A DNA stretch of 64,000 nt from an uncultured Clostridia bacterium (lineage in GTDB: Bacteria; Bacillota; Clostridia; TANB77; UBA1234), in assembly GCA_934149405.1 (NCBI GenBank), contig CAKPEV010000001.1, forward strand, positions 235,050-299,049. Direction: 5' to 3'. Below are positions 19,553 through 25,665 of the stretch, piece by piece. The translations under genes and the position numbers were made by a program. Numbering within the stretch: the stretch's first letter is position 1; each line of letters starts with the position of its first letter. The notes beneath the pieces are model-generated. The model was not told the origin of the DNA. It did not search any database and saw only the letters and a list, made by a program, of their open reading frames with translations.

Positions 19553-20776
19553 CTATTCCTCTTTATCTCTTGCTTGTTCTAATTCTTTCACTGGGTCAAC
19601 TTCATTATTAGGATTTTCGCTTAATTCCTCTTTAGGAATCAACGGATCATACATTTGTGAATTCAAATCATTTAGTGCGCCGTCAACAACTTCTGGATCA
19701 AATTGATCTCCATTATCCAAAATAAGTTGCATAGCTTGTCTCTTAGAAGCATCACTAAGTTCTTGCTCATATGTTAATCCTGTTCTTTCTTTTAGTGCCT
19801 CCATAGACTTCTTAAGCGCAAGTTCTGCTTCCGCAAGAGCTTTTTCTTTAACCGCATTATCAATTGCTTCTCTCTTCTTTTCAACAACATTTTTTGAAGT
19901 TGAATATAGTCTATAGAAACCACTATTAAGGGCTTTTCTGATATTATAAATATCTGCATCATCTTTGTTATATGCGATATATAACAATTCTGCTAATTCT
20001 TCAGAATTTAATATCTTGCTATCAACACCACAAGGAAGAAGAGCTCCAGAAATACTTCTACATCTTGTATAAAGTTCTGAGTACGCTAAATCATGTGCTT
20101 CCTCTTTTGTAAAGTTAGTTGCAAGTCCAAGCTCTGAAGTGTAATATGAAACGACAACGTAATATCTTCTTTGAAGAATATTTTTATTTAAGCTCATTTT
20201 TTCAACATAATTAATTATATCTGCACCATAATCAGCAAGAATTTTCTTCTTTTTAACTTCAAAATCTATGGCATCTCTTTCTTTTTGAGAAAGTTTTTCG
20301 TTTTTCTTTCTTGTGTAAGCTGCAAGTTCAGCTTTATCATAATCATCCTTTATAACCAAAAGTCTTTCTTTATACTTGTTTATCTCATCCTCCAAGTTTA
20401 AAGATCTTGATTGAACATATAATTGAATAGGATACTTTAAAGTATTAAGAAAATTTGAGAAACCTTCCTCAACAGCAAGCATTTCCGTTTCAGACATAAG
20501 ATCATAATTAATTCCCTGGCACTTTATTACCATTACATATTTTTCACCATTTTCTTGAATAATCATGTCATCTTCAATCTTATCAAACTCCATAAATTTC
20601 GATATATCCTCTTTAGGACAAGCGTCTGACGCTTTAACAGCAGTATTCTTTTCGCTATTATCTTCAAGTTTTTTGCTAACTCCTTTTCCTTCTCTGTAGA
20701 TAAGTACAACAATAACGCCAAGAATAAAACCTAAAAGTACTATCGCTACATTAATAAACACGTCCAAATTATCCAC
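19553..20776 (-). CDS. Membrane-anchored VirB4-associated protein
   Basis: 407 aa, GTG start at 20776 with AAAGGAGG eight bases upstream. One membrane helix (about residues 8-30) is followed by a cytoplasmic part. Residues about 60-130 (DKIEDDMIIQENGEKYVMVI, then GFSNFLNTLKYPIQLYVQSR) resemble the opening region of some Gram-positive VirB4/TraC-like proteins that sense membrane partners. A charged coiled-coil stretch (about 140-190 and 290-340) and an acidic end follow. It sits 11 bases before VirB4 and almost certainly works with it. My inference is a split VirB4 N-terminal domain or an adaptor holding the ATPase at the membrane. No catalytic motif is visible. Confidence 0.65.
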   Translation of the reverse strand: MDNLDVFINVAIVLLGFILGVIVVLIYREGKGVSKKLEDNSEKNTAVKASDACPKEDISKFMEFDKIEDDMIIQENGEKYVMVIKCQGINYDLMSETEMLAVEEGFSNFLNTLKYPIQLYVQSRSLNLEDEINKYKERLLVIKDDYDKAELAAYTRKKNEKLSQKERDAIDFEVKKKKILADYGADIINYVEKMSLNKNILQRRYYVVVSYYTSELGLATNFTKEEAHDLAYSELYTRCRSISGALLPCGVDSKILNSEELAELLYIAYNKDDADIYNIRKALNSGFYRLYSTSKNVVEKKREAIDNAVKEKALAEAELALKKSMEALKERTGLTYEQELSDASKRQAMQLILDNGDQFDPEVVDGALNDLNSQMYDPLIPKEELSENPNNEVDPVKELEQARDKEE

Positions 20777-20822
20777 GTTTTTTCCTCCTTTATTCTTTTG
20801 TTAATAATCATTGCTATCAAAT

Positions 20823-21167
20823 TTATTTCTTTTTACTAGCTTCTGCATCATAAACATAATACTTTTTGTTGCGCTTAAACTTGTAATAGTTTGCAATAAC
20901 TGTCTTTATATACTCACCACCAGTTTTTCTAAACAAATCAAACGCTCTCGACTCTGGCATTTTCACTTGTCCAATAACAAAACCAATTACCGCACAAAGT
21001 CCAAGTAGCACCCATGCAAGAATGGTTGCCCCAAACGCAGCACAAATTTGATACAAAATTATACCAGGAATAAAACCTAATAATATCCCCAAGAACCCTT
21101 TAGGCGTGAATATAAGCAGAATTCTAGCATCGCCATCAATTTCTCTCGGAATTAAATGTGTTCCCAT
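20823..21167 (-). CDS. PrgI/VirB3-like inner membrane protein
   Basis: 114 aa, ATG 21167 behind AGGAGG. The layout is a short N-terminus with IPREIDGDARILLIFTPKG, two adjacent membrane helices (about 25-70), and a basic cytoplasmic tail (FRKTGGEYIKTVIANYYKFK). This is the profile of the PrgI/VirB3-type proteins that precede the VirB4 ATPase in Gram-positive type IV secretion operons. It is the first gene of the operon, downstream of a likely promoter, with the ATPase-associated gene 46 bases on. The family is short and poorly conserved, so the assignment rests on size, topology and gene order. Confidence 0.7.
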   Translation of the reverse strand: MGTHLIPREIDGDARILLIFTPKGFLGILLGFIPGIILYQICAAFGATILAWVLLGLCAVIGFVIGQVKMPESRAFDLFRKTGGEYIKTVIANYYKFKRNKKYYVYDAEASKKK

Positions 21168-21211
21168 CTCAACACCTCCTAATCATTTGTGAATACAATA
21201 CACCCAATAGT

Positions 21212-21242
21212 ATTATAACATAGAGACGTATATTTTTGTAAA
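21212..21242 (-). promoter_or_regulatory. Likely promoter of the type IV secretion operon
   Basis: On the minus strand TATAAT at 21217-21212 has TTTACA at 21242-21237, spacing 19, slightly long; TACAAA two bases nearer gives 17. It lies about 45 bases before the PrgI-like start and is the only good candidate upstream of the operon. Confidence 0.5.
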
Positions 21243-21310
21243 AAAATATCAAAAAGAATACTTTTTTAACAAAAAAATAATATTTCTGTAACAATTCTGT
21301 AAAGTATACA

Positions 21311-21682
21311 CTACAAATTAGTCCCAGTGTTTATCACCTTTTCCGCATCATCATTTCCCGCTATATTAACAACAATCTGTGCAATAGAAGAGCAACATAC
21401 AATAAGTGCGATACCTATAAGATATTTAGGTAGCATTCCTTTAATTTGCGCCCTCTCATTAGCCCCGCTCATCACATACTTAATACCTACAAAAATAAGT
21501 GTTCCAACCGCTATAGCATAGCCAAACCAAGCAACAACATTAATAATGTTTATTAATATCGTTTTTATAGTAGTCTCAGCGCTTCTTGCTCCCGTGCCAC
21601 CAGCAAACACTATACTTCCAATAGCGATTAAAACAATTAATAAAACAAAAAATATTCTTTTCTTTAGATTTCTTTTCATCAT
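21311..21682 (-). CDS. VirB2/TrbC-like pilin candidate 1
   Basis: 123 aa. A signal peptide with positively charged start (MMKRNLKKR) and a likely cleavage site near VFAGG is followed by two hydrophobic helices joined by a short charged loop: GTLIFVGIKYVMSGANERAQ then KYLIGIALIVCCSSIAQIVV. This is the topology of VirB2/TrbC pilin subunits, which insert in the membrane and are extracted into a filament. It lies upstream of the secretion operon and has its own promoter with the TGTGCTATAAT element. A second ATG directly after the first is an equally good start. It is more diverged than the near-identical pair of pilins next to it. Confidence 0.7.
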   Translation of the reverse strand: MMKRNLKKRIFFVLLIVLIAIGSIVFAGGTGARSAETTIKTILINIINVVAWFGYAIAVGTLIFVGIKYVMSGANERAQIKGMLPKYLIGIALIVCCSSIAQIVVNIAGNDDAEKVINTGTNL

Positions 21683-21695
21683 ATCCCTCCAATAC

Positions 21696-21712
21696 TAACT
21701 TCATTATAGCAC
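21696..21712 (-). promoter_or_regulatory. TGTGCTATAAT promoter of pilin candidate 1
   Basis: The minus strand carries TGTGCTATAATGAAG about 20 bases before the start. The same TGTGCTATAAT string precedes two other pilin genes. The -35 is weak here, so the extended -10 may matter most. Coordinates are approximate to a few bases. Confidence 0.5.
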
Positions 21713-21785
21713 AAAAAAACCTCTAATTCTACATGTTTATGTATTTTGTGGGGTTTTATATTTTTGCCATTTTGCTATAAAAGTA

Positions 21786-21813
21786 AAAAAATCATGTCGA
21801 AACATGATTTTTT
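21786..21813 (-). terminator. Terminator after pilin candidate 2
   Basis: AAAAAATCATGT and ACATGATTTTTT form a perfect stem with a CGAA tetraloop, with T-rich sequence on both sides. It closes the two-gene pilin unit that starts at 22547. Confidence 0.85.
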
Positions 21814-21827
21814 ATTTTTAACGAAAA

Positions 21828-22166
21828 TTAATTGCCTAATTCTTTACCGAATTCAGCTAACCATCCACAGATTGTAGCCGCACCAGCTATAATTACAGCA
21901 CCTATTACGAAGTTTATAAGACCTTTCTTTAAGTCTGCTTTTTCGTTGGCTGCTGACATTGTATATTTAATACCAATGTATATTAGCATACCTATTGCAA
22001 ATGCATAGCCAATCCATTGAATTGCTCCTAATATTTTTGATACTGCTCCAGACCCTTGTTCTAGCTTTGGATCCACACTTGCCAAATCACCTGGCAAAGC
22101 AAAAACCGTGCTAAACATTGTTGCCAACATCGCCAATGTCAATAAAACACTAACTATCTTCTTCAT
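21828..22166 (-). CDS. VirB2/TrbC-like pilin candidate 2
   Basis: 112 aa. Signal peptide MKKIVSVLLTLAMLATMFST with likely cleavage after FALPG. Two membrane helices follow: IQWIGYAFAIGMLIYIGIKY, a loop containing MSAANEKADLKKG, and INFVIGAVIIAGAATICGWL. It is a near-copy of the pilin at 22677-23009, identical from the middle onward except for a few residues near the end and differing mainly in the mature N-terminus (LPGDLASVDPKLEQGSG here). Variation in the exposed N-terminus with a constant membrane part suggests duplicated subunits under different surface pressure. It is probably co-transcribed with the gene at 22197. Confidence 0.75.
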   Translation of the reverse strand: MKKIVSVLLTLAMLATMFSTVFALPGDLASVDPKLEQGSGAVSKILGAIQWIGYAFAIGMLIYIGIKYTMSAANEKADLKKGLINFVIGAVIIAGAATICGWLAEFGKELGN

Positions 22167-22196
22167 ACTATCATCCCTTTCTTCATTCTCTACAGC

Positions 22197-22547
22197 TTAA
22201 TAACTTAGAACATCACTCGGTAGTACACCGCCTTGCGTAAATATCTTTATAACTGCACCACCAATAGTCGCAGCGCCAAAACATATAATTGTACCTAATA
22301 TCCAAGGAAACAAAGCTTCCTTCGCATGGCTTTTCTCAACAGCTGTCGCTGTAAGATATAATATGCCTATATGTATAATTTTACCTATGCAAACAGCAGA
22401 GCCAACAAGAAGCAATATTCTTGTGATTTCCACCAAGGTCTTTCTAACATCGTCTGGCACAGTAACGCCTCCACCCGCAAATACGAAACTTGTAAAACAT
22501 AGTATAAGTGCCATATTAAAAAGAATATTTAAAATTTTATTTTTCAT
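22197..22547 (-). CDS. VirB2/TrbC-like pilin candidate 3, divergent
   Basis: 116 aa from ATG 22547, which has AAGGAGG seven to eight bases upstream; the upstream in-frame ATG lies in front of the binding site and is rejected. A signal peptide (MKNKILNILFNMALILCFTS) ends near VFAGG. Two helices follow, with loop TATAVEKSHAKEALFPWILG. It keeps the two-helix layout and the E-K pair in the loop, but otherwise differs from its neighbours, and ends without a tail (GGVLPSDVLSY). First gene of a two-gene unit with candidate 2. Confidence 0.65.
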   Translation of the reverse strand: MKNKILNILFNMALILCFTSFVFAGGGVTVPDDVRKTLVEITRILLLVGSAVCIGKIIHIGILYLTATAVEKSHAKEALFPWILGTIICFGAATIGGAVIKIFTQGGVLPSDVLSY

Positions 22548-22566
22548 ACCGTGCCTCCTTTCTATC

Positions 22567-22595
22567 ATTATACAATAATTTTAGCTATATTTCAA
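22567..22595 (-). promoter_or_regulatory. Promoter of the two-pilin unit
   Basis: Minus-strand TTGAAA (22595-22590) and TATAAT (22572-22567) with 17-base spacing, about 20 bases before the start at 22547. Confidence 0.7.
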
Positions 22596-22625
22596 CACAA
22601 ATCGTCATGCAAATGACAAAAGAAA

Positions 22626-22659
22626 AGCTGTCACAATTTCAAATACCATTGTGACAGCT
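22626..22659 (-). terminator. Terminator after pilin candidate 4
   Basis: AGCTGTCACAAT and ATTGTGACAGCT form a perfect 12-bp stem, followed on the minus strand by TTTTCTTTT. Confidence 0.88.
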
Positions 22660-22676
22660 CATAAAAGACATATCAA

Positions 22677-23009
22677 CTAGTTGCCTAGCTCACTTCCAAA
22701 GCTTGCTAACCAACCACAAATTGTAGCAGCACCAGCTATAATTACAGCACCTATTACAAAGTTTATAAGACCTTTCTTTAAGTCTGCTTTTTCATTAGCC
22801 GCTGACATTGTATACTTAATACCTATGTATATTAGCATACCTATTGCAAATGCATAACCAATCCATTGGATTGCTCCTAGTATTTTTGATACTGCAGTAC
22901 CACCATGTTCTAATGTAACAGCTCCGATTGATACAGGAACAGCAAATGCAACACTTGCCATTGTTGCTAACATTGCTAATGTTAATAAAACGCTAACTAT
23001 CTTTTTCAT
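22677..23009 (-). CDS. VirB2/TrbC-like pilin candidate 4
   Basis: 110 aa from ATG 23009 with GAGGTG six bases upstream; an in-frame GTG three codons earlier overlaps the binding site. It is the twin of candidate 2: the same signal peptide start (MKKIVSVLLTLAMLATMASV) and the same helices and loop. Its mature N-terminus differs (VPVSIGAVTLEHGGTAVS). It is monocistronic, with its own terminator, and lies 260 bases from the tRNA-Met gene that reads the other way. As a simple two-helix subunit it is the most likely major pilin, but there is no expression evidence in the sequence. Confidence 0.75.
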   Translation of the reverse strand: MKKIVSVLLTLAMLATMASVAFAVPVSIGAVTLEHGGTAVSKILGAIQWIGYAFAIGMLIYIGIKYTMSAANEKADLKKGLINFVIGAVIIAGAATICGWLASFGSELGN

Positions 23010-23224
23010 ATATTTCACCTCACTTATTTTTATGAATATGTATATAATATTGAAATCTTTTTAGTAGTTGTGAGTGCGATTACCACAACCTTATAATATG
23101 ATTTTACTATGTAATTAAGCATTTTTCAATAAAAAATTACAATAATTTCACTTTTTTCTTTTAAATTTTGAAAAATAGGGCTATTTAAACTTGTGTTTAT
23201 GCAAACTATTTTTGATTTTAGGTA

Positions 23225-23253
23225 TTGACAACCTTTTGTATTTAAATTATAAT
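23225..23253 (+). promoter_or_regulatory. Promoter of tRNA-Met
   Basis: A consensus TTGACA (23225-23230), a 17-base spacer and TATAAT (23248-23253), ending 15 bases before the tRNA. Confidence 0.88.
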
Positions 23254-23268
23254 GAACATGTTCGTTAT

Positions 23269-23345
23269 GGCGGATTAGCTCAGTTGGCTAGAGCGCCCGG
23301 TTCATACCCGGTAGGTCGTAGGTTCAAATCCCACATCCGCTACCA
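23269..23345 (+). tRNA. tRNA-Met (CAT), elongator type
   Basis: A full cloverleaf of 77 bases with encoded CCA. The acceptor GGCGGAT pairs with ATCCGCT (first pair G-U). The D arm is AGCTCAGTTGGCTAGAGC, the anticodon loop TTCATAC, and the T loop GTTCAAATC. The first anticodon-stem pair is a C-U mismatch, which is seen in related elongator tRNAs. The G-U at pair 1-72 is not the C-A mismatch of initiators, so I call it an elongator; a tRNA-Ile with modified CAT is less likely. Confidence 0.88.
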
Positions 23346-23347
23346 AA

Positions 23348-23370
23348 ACCACTATGTTTACATGGTGGTT
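23348..23370 (+). terminator. Terminator of tRNA-Met
   Basis: AACCACTATG and CATGGTGGTT pair around a short loop, followed by TTTTTATTTT, directly after the tRNA. Confidence 0.85.
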
Positions 23371-23378
23371 TTTATTTT

Positions 23379-23643
23379 GGCTTTTCAAAAATAAAAATTC
23401 AAATAAAATTTTTGTTTAATATAAAAAATCATACAATAAAGTATGACTTTTCGTTTTACTATTTGGCTTCGTTCTAAGGATTCGCCGTCCACTTTGTGTA
23501 CTATATCTCCTCGCATAGCTCGTCGATCTTTTCGCTAAAAAAGCTTCTCTGGAGCTTTTTCTTTACGCTCAAAGCCCTCGCGGGTTCGAATCGTTTTTGT
23601 TCTCATCTTCCTTGTGCTACTATCATTCTATCCTTGTGTTCTT
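23379..23643. other. Gene-free stretch downstream of tRNA-Ser
   Basis: No coding frame is supported. Two hairpins are visible, at 23424-23450 (TCATAC/GTATGA, followed by a T-run on the minus strand, so a likely terminator of the minus tRNA transcript) and 23537-23560 (AAAAAAGCTTC/GGAGCTTTTT). At about 23573-23595 the plus strand reads CCCTCGCGGGTTCGAATC, which looks like the T arm of a tRNA without the rest of the molecule. Confidence 0.6.
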
Positions 23644-23734
23644 TGGCGGAGTGAGAGGGATTCGAACCCTCGTGAGATTTGCACCTCCAACTGATTTCGA
23701 GTCAGCGCCGTTATGACCACTTCGGCATCACTCC
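23644..23734 (-). tRNA. tRNA-Ser (CGA)
   Basis: 91 bases including encoded CCA. The acceptor GGAGTGA pairs with TCACTCC, discriminator G. The anticodon loop is CTCGAAA with a perfect stem, giving anticodon CGA for the UCG codon. A long variable arm of class II type (GGAGGTGCAAATCTC) and the T loop GTTCGAATC are present. Confidence 0.92.
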
Positions 23735-23780
23735 ATTTTTAATATATCTACATTAATTGTAGAGATCCATGAATACTTCT

Positions 23781-23854
23781 TGGAGCGGGTAGCGAGAATC
23801 GAACTCGCACATTGGGGTCGGAAGCACCACATTCTACCATTAAACTATACCCGC
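23781..23854 (-). tRNA. tRNA-Gly (TCC), copy with imperfect anticodon stem
   Basis: 74 bases with encoded CCA. The acceptor GCGGGTA pairs with TACCCGC. The anticodon loop CTTCCGA gives TCC. The anticodon stem TGGTG/CCCCA has one internal U-C mismatch. The neighbouring Gly tRNA has the same anticodon and a perfect stem, so this copy may be decaying or specialised. It is in line with the Ser tRNA 46 bases on. Confidence 0.85.
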
Positions 23855-24052
23855 ACTTTTCATTAAAATTATATTCATCTTCTTACAAAATTACAATAAT
23901 ATTTTGCTAATATTTAATTTTTATTTTCATGATACCTCATATCTTGTCGGAACTTTATTTTTTCATAAGTTTTTGCCAGTCTAAAATTCCGTTCATTTCT
24001 CCGCTATATCGATTGTAAGGTACAATTTTAAAAATGTTTCAAAACAAAAAAT

Positions 24053-24081
24053 AAGCTTGTGAAACATACATTCACAAGCTT
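24053..24081 (-). terminator. Terminator-like hairpin between the Gly tRNAs
   Basis: AAGCTTGTGAA and TTCACAAGCTT form a perfect stem just after the second Gly tRNA on the minus strand, followed by ATTTTTTGTTTT. Confidence 0.8.
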
Positions 24082-24085
24082 TCAA

Positions 24086-24159
24086 TGGAGCGGGTAGCGG
24101 GAATCGAACCCGCACAATCAGCTTGGAAGGCTGAGATTCTACCATTGAACTACACCCGC
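24086..24159 (-). tRNA. tRNA-Gly (TCC)
   Basis: 74 bases with encoded CCA. The acceptor GCGGGTG pairs with TACCCGC (last pair G-U). The anticodon stem TCAGC/GCTGA encloses CTTCCAA, anticodon TCC. The T arm GCGGGTTCGATTCCCGC is perfect. It has its own promoter and terminator. Confidence 0.92.
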
Positions 24160-24178
24160 ATCTCCATTCGACTTTTTT

Positions 24179-24207
24179 AGTATAGCAAATAGAGACACGA
24201 GTGTCAA
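24179..24207 (-). promoter_or_regulatory. Promoter of tRNA-Gly
   Basis: Minus-strand TTGACA (24207-24202) and TATACT (24184-24179) with 17-base spacing, about 19 bases before the tRNA. Confidence 0.85.
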
Positions 24208-24283
24208 GCATTTTTTATTATTTTTTTAGAAATTTAAAACCTTTCCTTAGCCGTTCAAAATTTCATACATTTAATTGATCCTA

Positions 24284-25564
24284 CTACAAGCAATCTGCAT
24301 TTACCACGTAAGAATAATTGTCTATGTCTAATTCGATTTCTAATTCGATTTCTCTTCCATTATAATATGAGATTGCAAAAGGTCCGTTTTTTCCGACATC
24401 ATTTGACGACACTTCATTGCCCTCCGCATCATAATATTTAGTAAAATTCTCACCCTTTGTATAATACATTGTAACTTCTAGTTGCGTTGCTTCTCCGTTC
24501 TTATCATATCGTGTAATGCTCAAGTTTTGTGGTGTTTGTCCAGAATTTGTTGCGACCGTAATCATATAAGTTCCACTTGATGCACTGGAATCTAACGTAT
24601 AAACATTTCCTGTTATTCCATTATCTGATTCCGAGTAACTTTCTCCATTCTTCTCAATAGTGTTTGAATCTGCAACACCAACTTTCTTATTTGCATTTCT
24701 AAATTTTACACTATAATTTGATTCAACCCCTGCATTACTTGAAGCAACTACAGCCACTGGTGTTCCTTCCTTTATAGTTACTTTTGCAGCACCTCTGCCC
24801 TCAACTTGTCCAATTCCAACTTCAGTATCTTTCGGTATTTCAGCCACCTCATGATCCTTATATATAGCTTGAATATTTACATTATCTTCTGGCATTACAT
24901 AATCTAATAATCTCTCTTTTGATACTACTTCAAGTATATTTCCTTCATCATCAACTATCGCCCAGCAATCAAATTCTTTTCCATGTTCGCTTTCAGCTTC
25001 CGCAACAAGTTGAATTTCTGTACCTGCCGGAACTTTTCCGTCGACATACTGTGAAATTTCATATGGCAAAGTCGGATCAGTTGTCTTAGTGCCATTTTTG
25101 TATCTTATTTCCACATTTGCGCCATCTGTTCCTGAAACAGCCAATTTGCTATGTACACTTTTGGGTGCCGTTGTTGTTGGAGTTTGTACCGTTGTTCCTG
25201 TCTTCATTCCTCCTAGGTCAAATCCAGTATCAACCAATCCGCCGGCATTATTTTTTCCATCTGCGTTTGCTATTTTAGCAACAGCTGAAGCTATTAGCGT
25301 ACACATTACAATTAATGCTATACCTATTAGATATTTTGAAAATGTACCTTTTAATTCCGCCTTTTCATTTGCACCACTCATTACATATTTAATACCCATA
25401 TATATAAGTATTCCAACTGCTATTGCATATCCAAACCATTGGATAGCATTTAACATCGCAGTTGAGACATTTTGTATCGTATTATATGAATCGTCTGCGA
25501 ATACTAAACCAGGTATTGTGAGCATCACAATCATACTTATTAAAAACTTAACTTTTTGGTTCAT
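24284..25564 (-). CDS. Pilin-like membrane module fused to a large surface region
   Basis: 426 aa from ATG 25564, with GGGGGAG nine bases upstream. Residues 1-115 are a complete VirB2/TrbC-like unit: signal peptide (MNQKVKFLISMIVMLTIPGL), helix IQWFGYAIAVGILIYMGIKY, loop MSGANEKAELKG and helix YLIGIALIVMCTLIASAV. The next roughly 300 residues form an outer part: a Thr-rich linker, a Flg_new/InlB-B-like repeat (GTEIQLVAEAESEHGKEFDC, ending in MPEDNVNIQAIYKD), then beta-rich segments of unknown fold. Free-standing pilins lack such a part. A tip adhesin or an anchored minor subunit of the same apparatus is a fair inference. It is monocistronic with its own promoter, flanked by tRNA genes. Confidence 0.75.
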   Translation of the reverse strand: MNQKVKFLISMIVMLTIPGLVFADDSYNTIQNVSTAMLNAIQWFGYAIAVGILIYMGIKYVMSGANEKAELKGTFSKYLIGIALIVMCTLIASAVAKIANADGKNNAGGLVDTGFDLGGMKTGTTVQTPTTTAPKSVHSKLAVSGTDGANVEIRYKNGTKTTDPTLPYEISQYVDGKVPAGTEIQLVAEAESEHGKEFDCWAIVDDEGNILEVVSKERLLDYVMPEDNVNIQAIYKDHEVAEIPKDTEVGIGQVEGRGAAKVTIKEGTPVAVVASSNAGVESNYSVKFRNANKKVGVADSNTIEKNGESYSESDNGITGNVYTLDSSASSGTYMITVATNSGQTPQNLSITRYDKNGEATQLEVTMYYTKGENFTKYYDAEGNEVSSNDVGKNGPFAISYYNGREIELEIELDIDNYSYVVNADCL

Positions 25565-25600
25565 AACGCATCTCCCCCGTTCACACACATCTTTTTACTA

Positions 25601-25629
25601 ATTATAGCACATTAAGCCTGTAAAATCAA
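25601..25629 (-). promoter_or_regulatory. Promoter of the pilin-fusion gene
   Basis: Minus-strand TTGATT (25629-25624) and TATAAT (25606-25601) with 17-base spacing. The -10 is part of TGTGCTATAAT, shared with two other pilin promoters. Confidence 0.75.
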
Positions 25630-25665
25630 ATTATGTCAATTTATTCTTCACTTCACCCATTTTTT

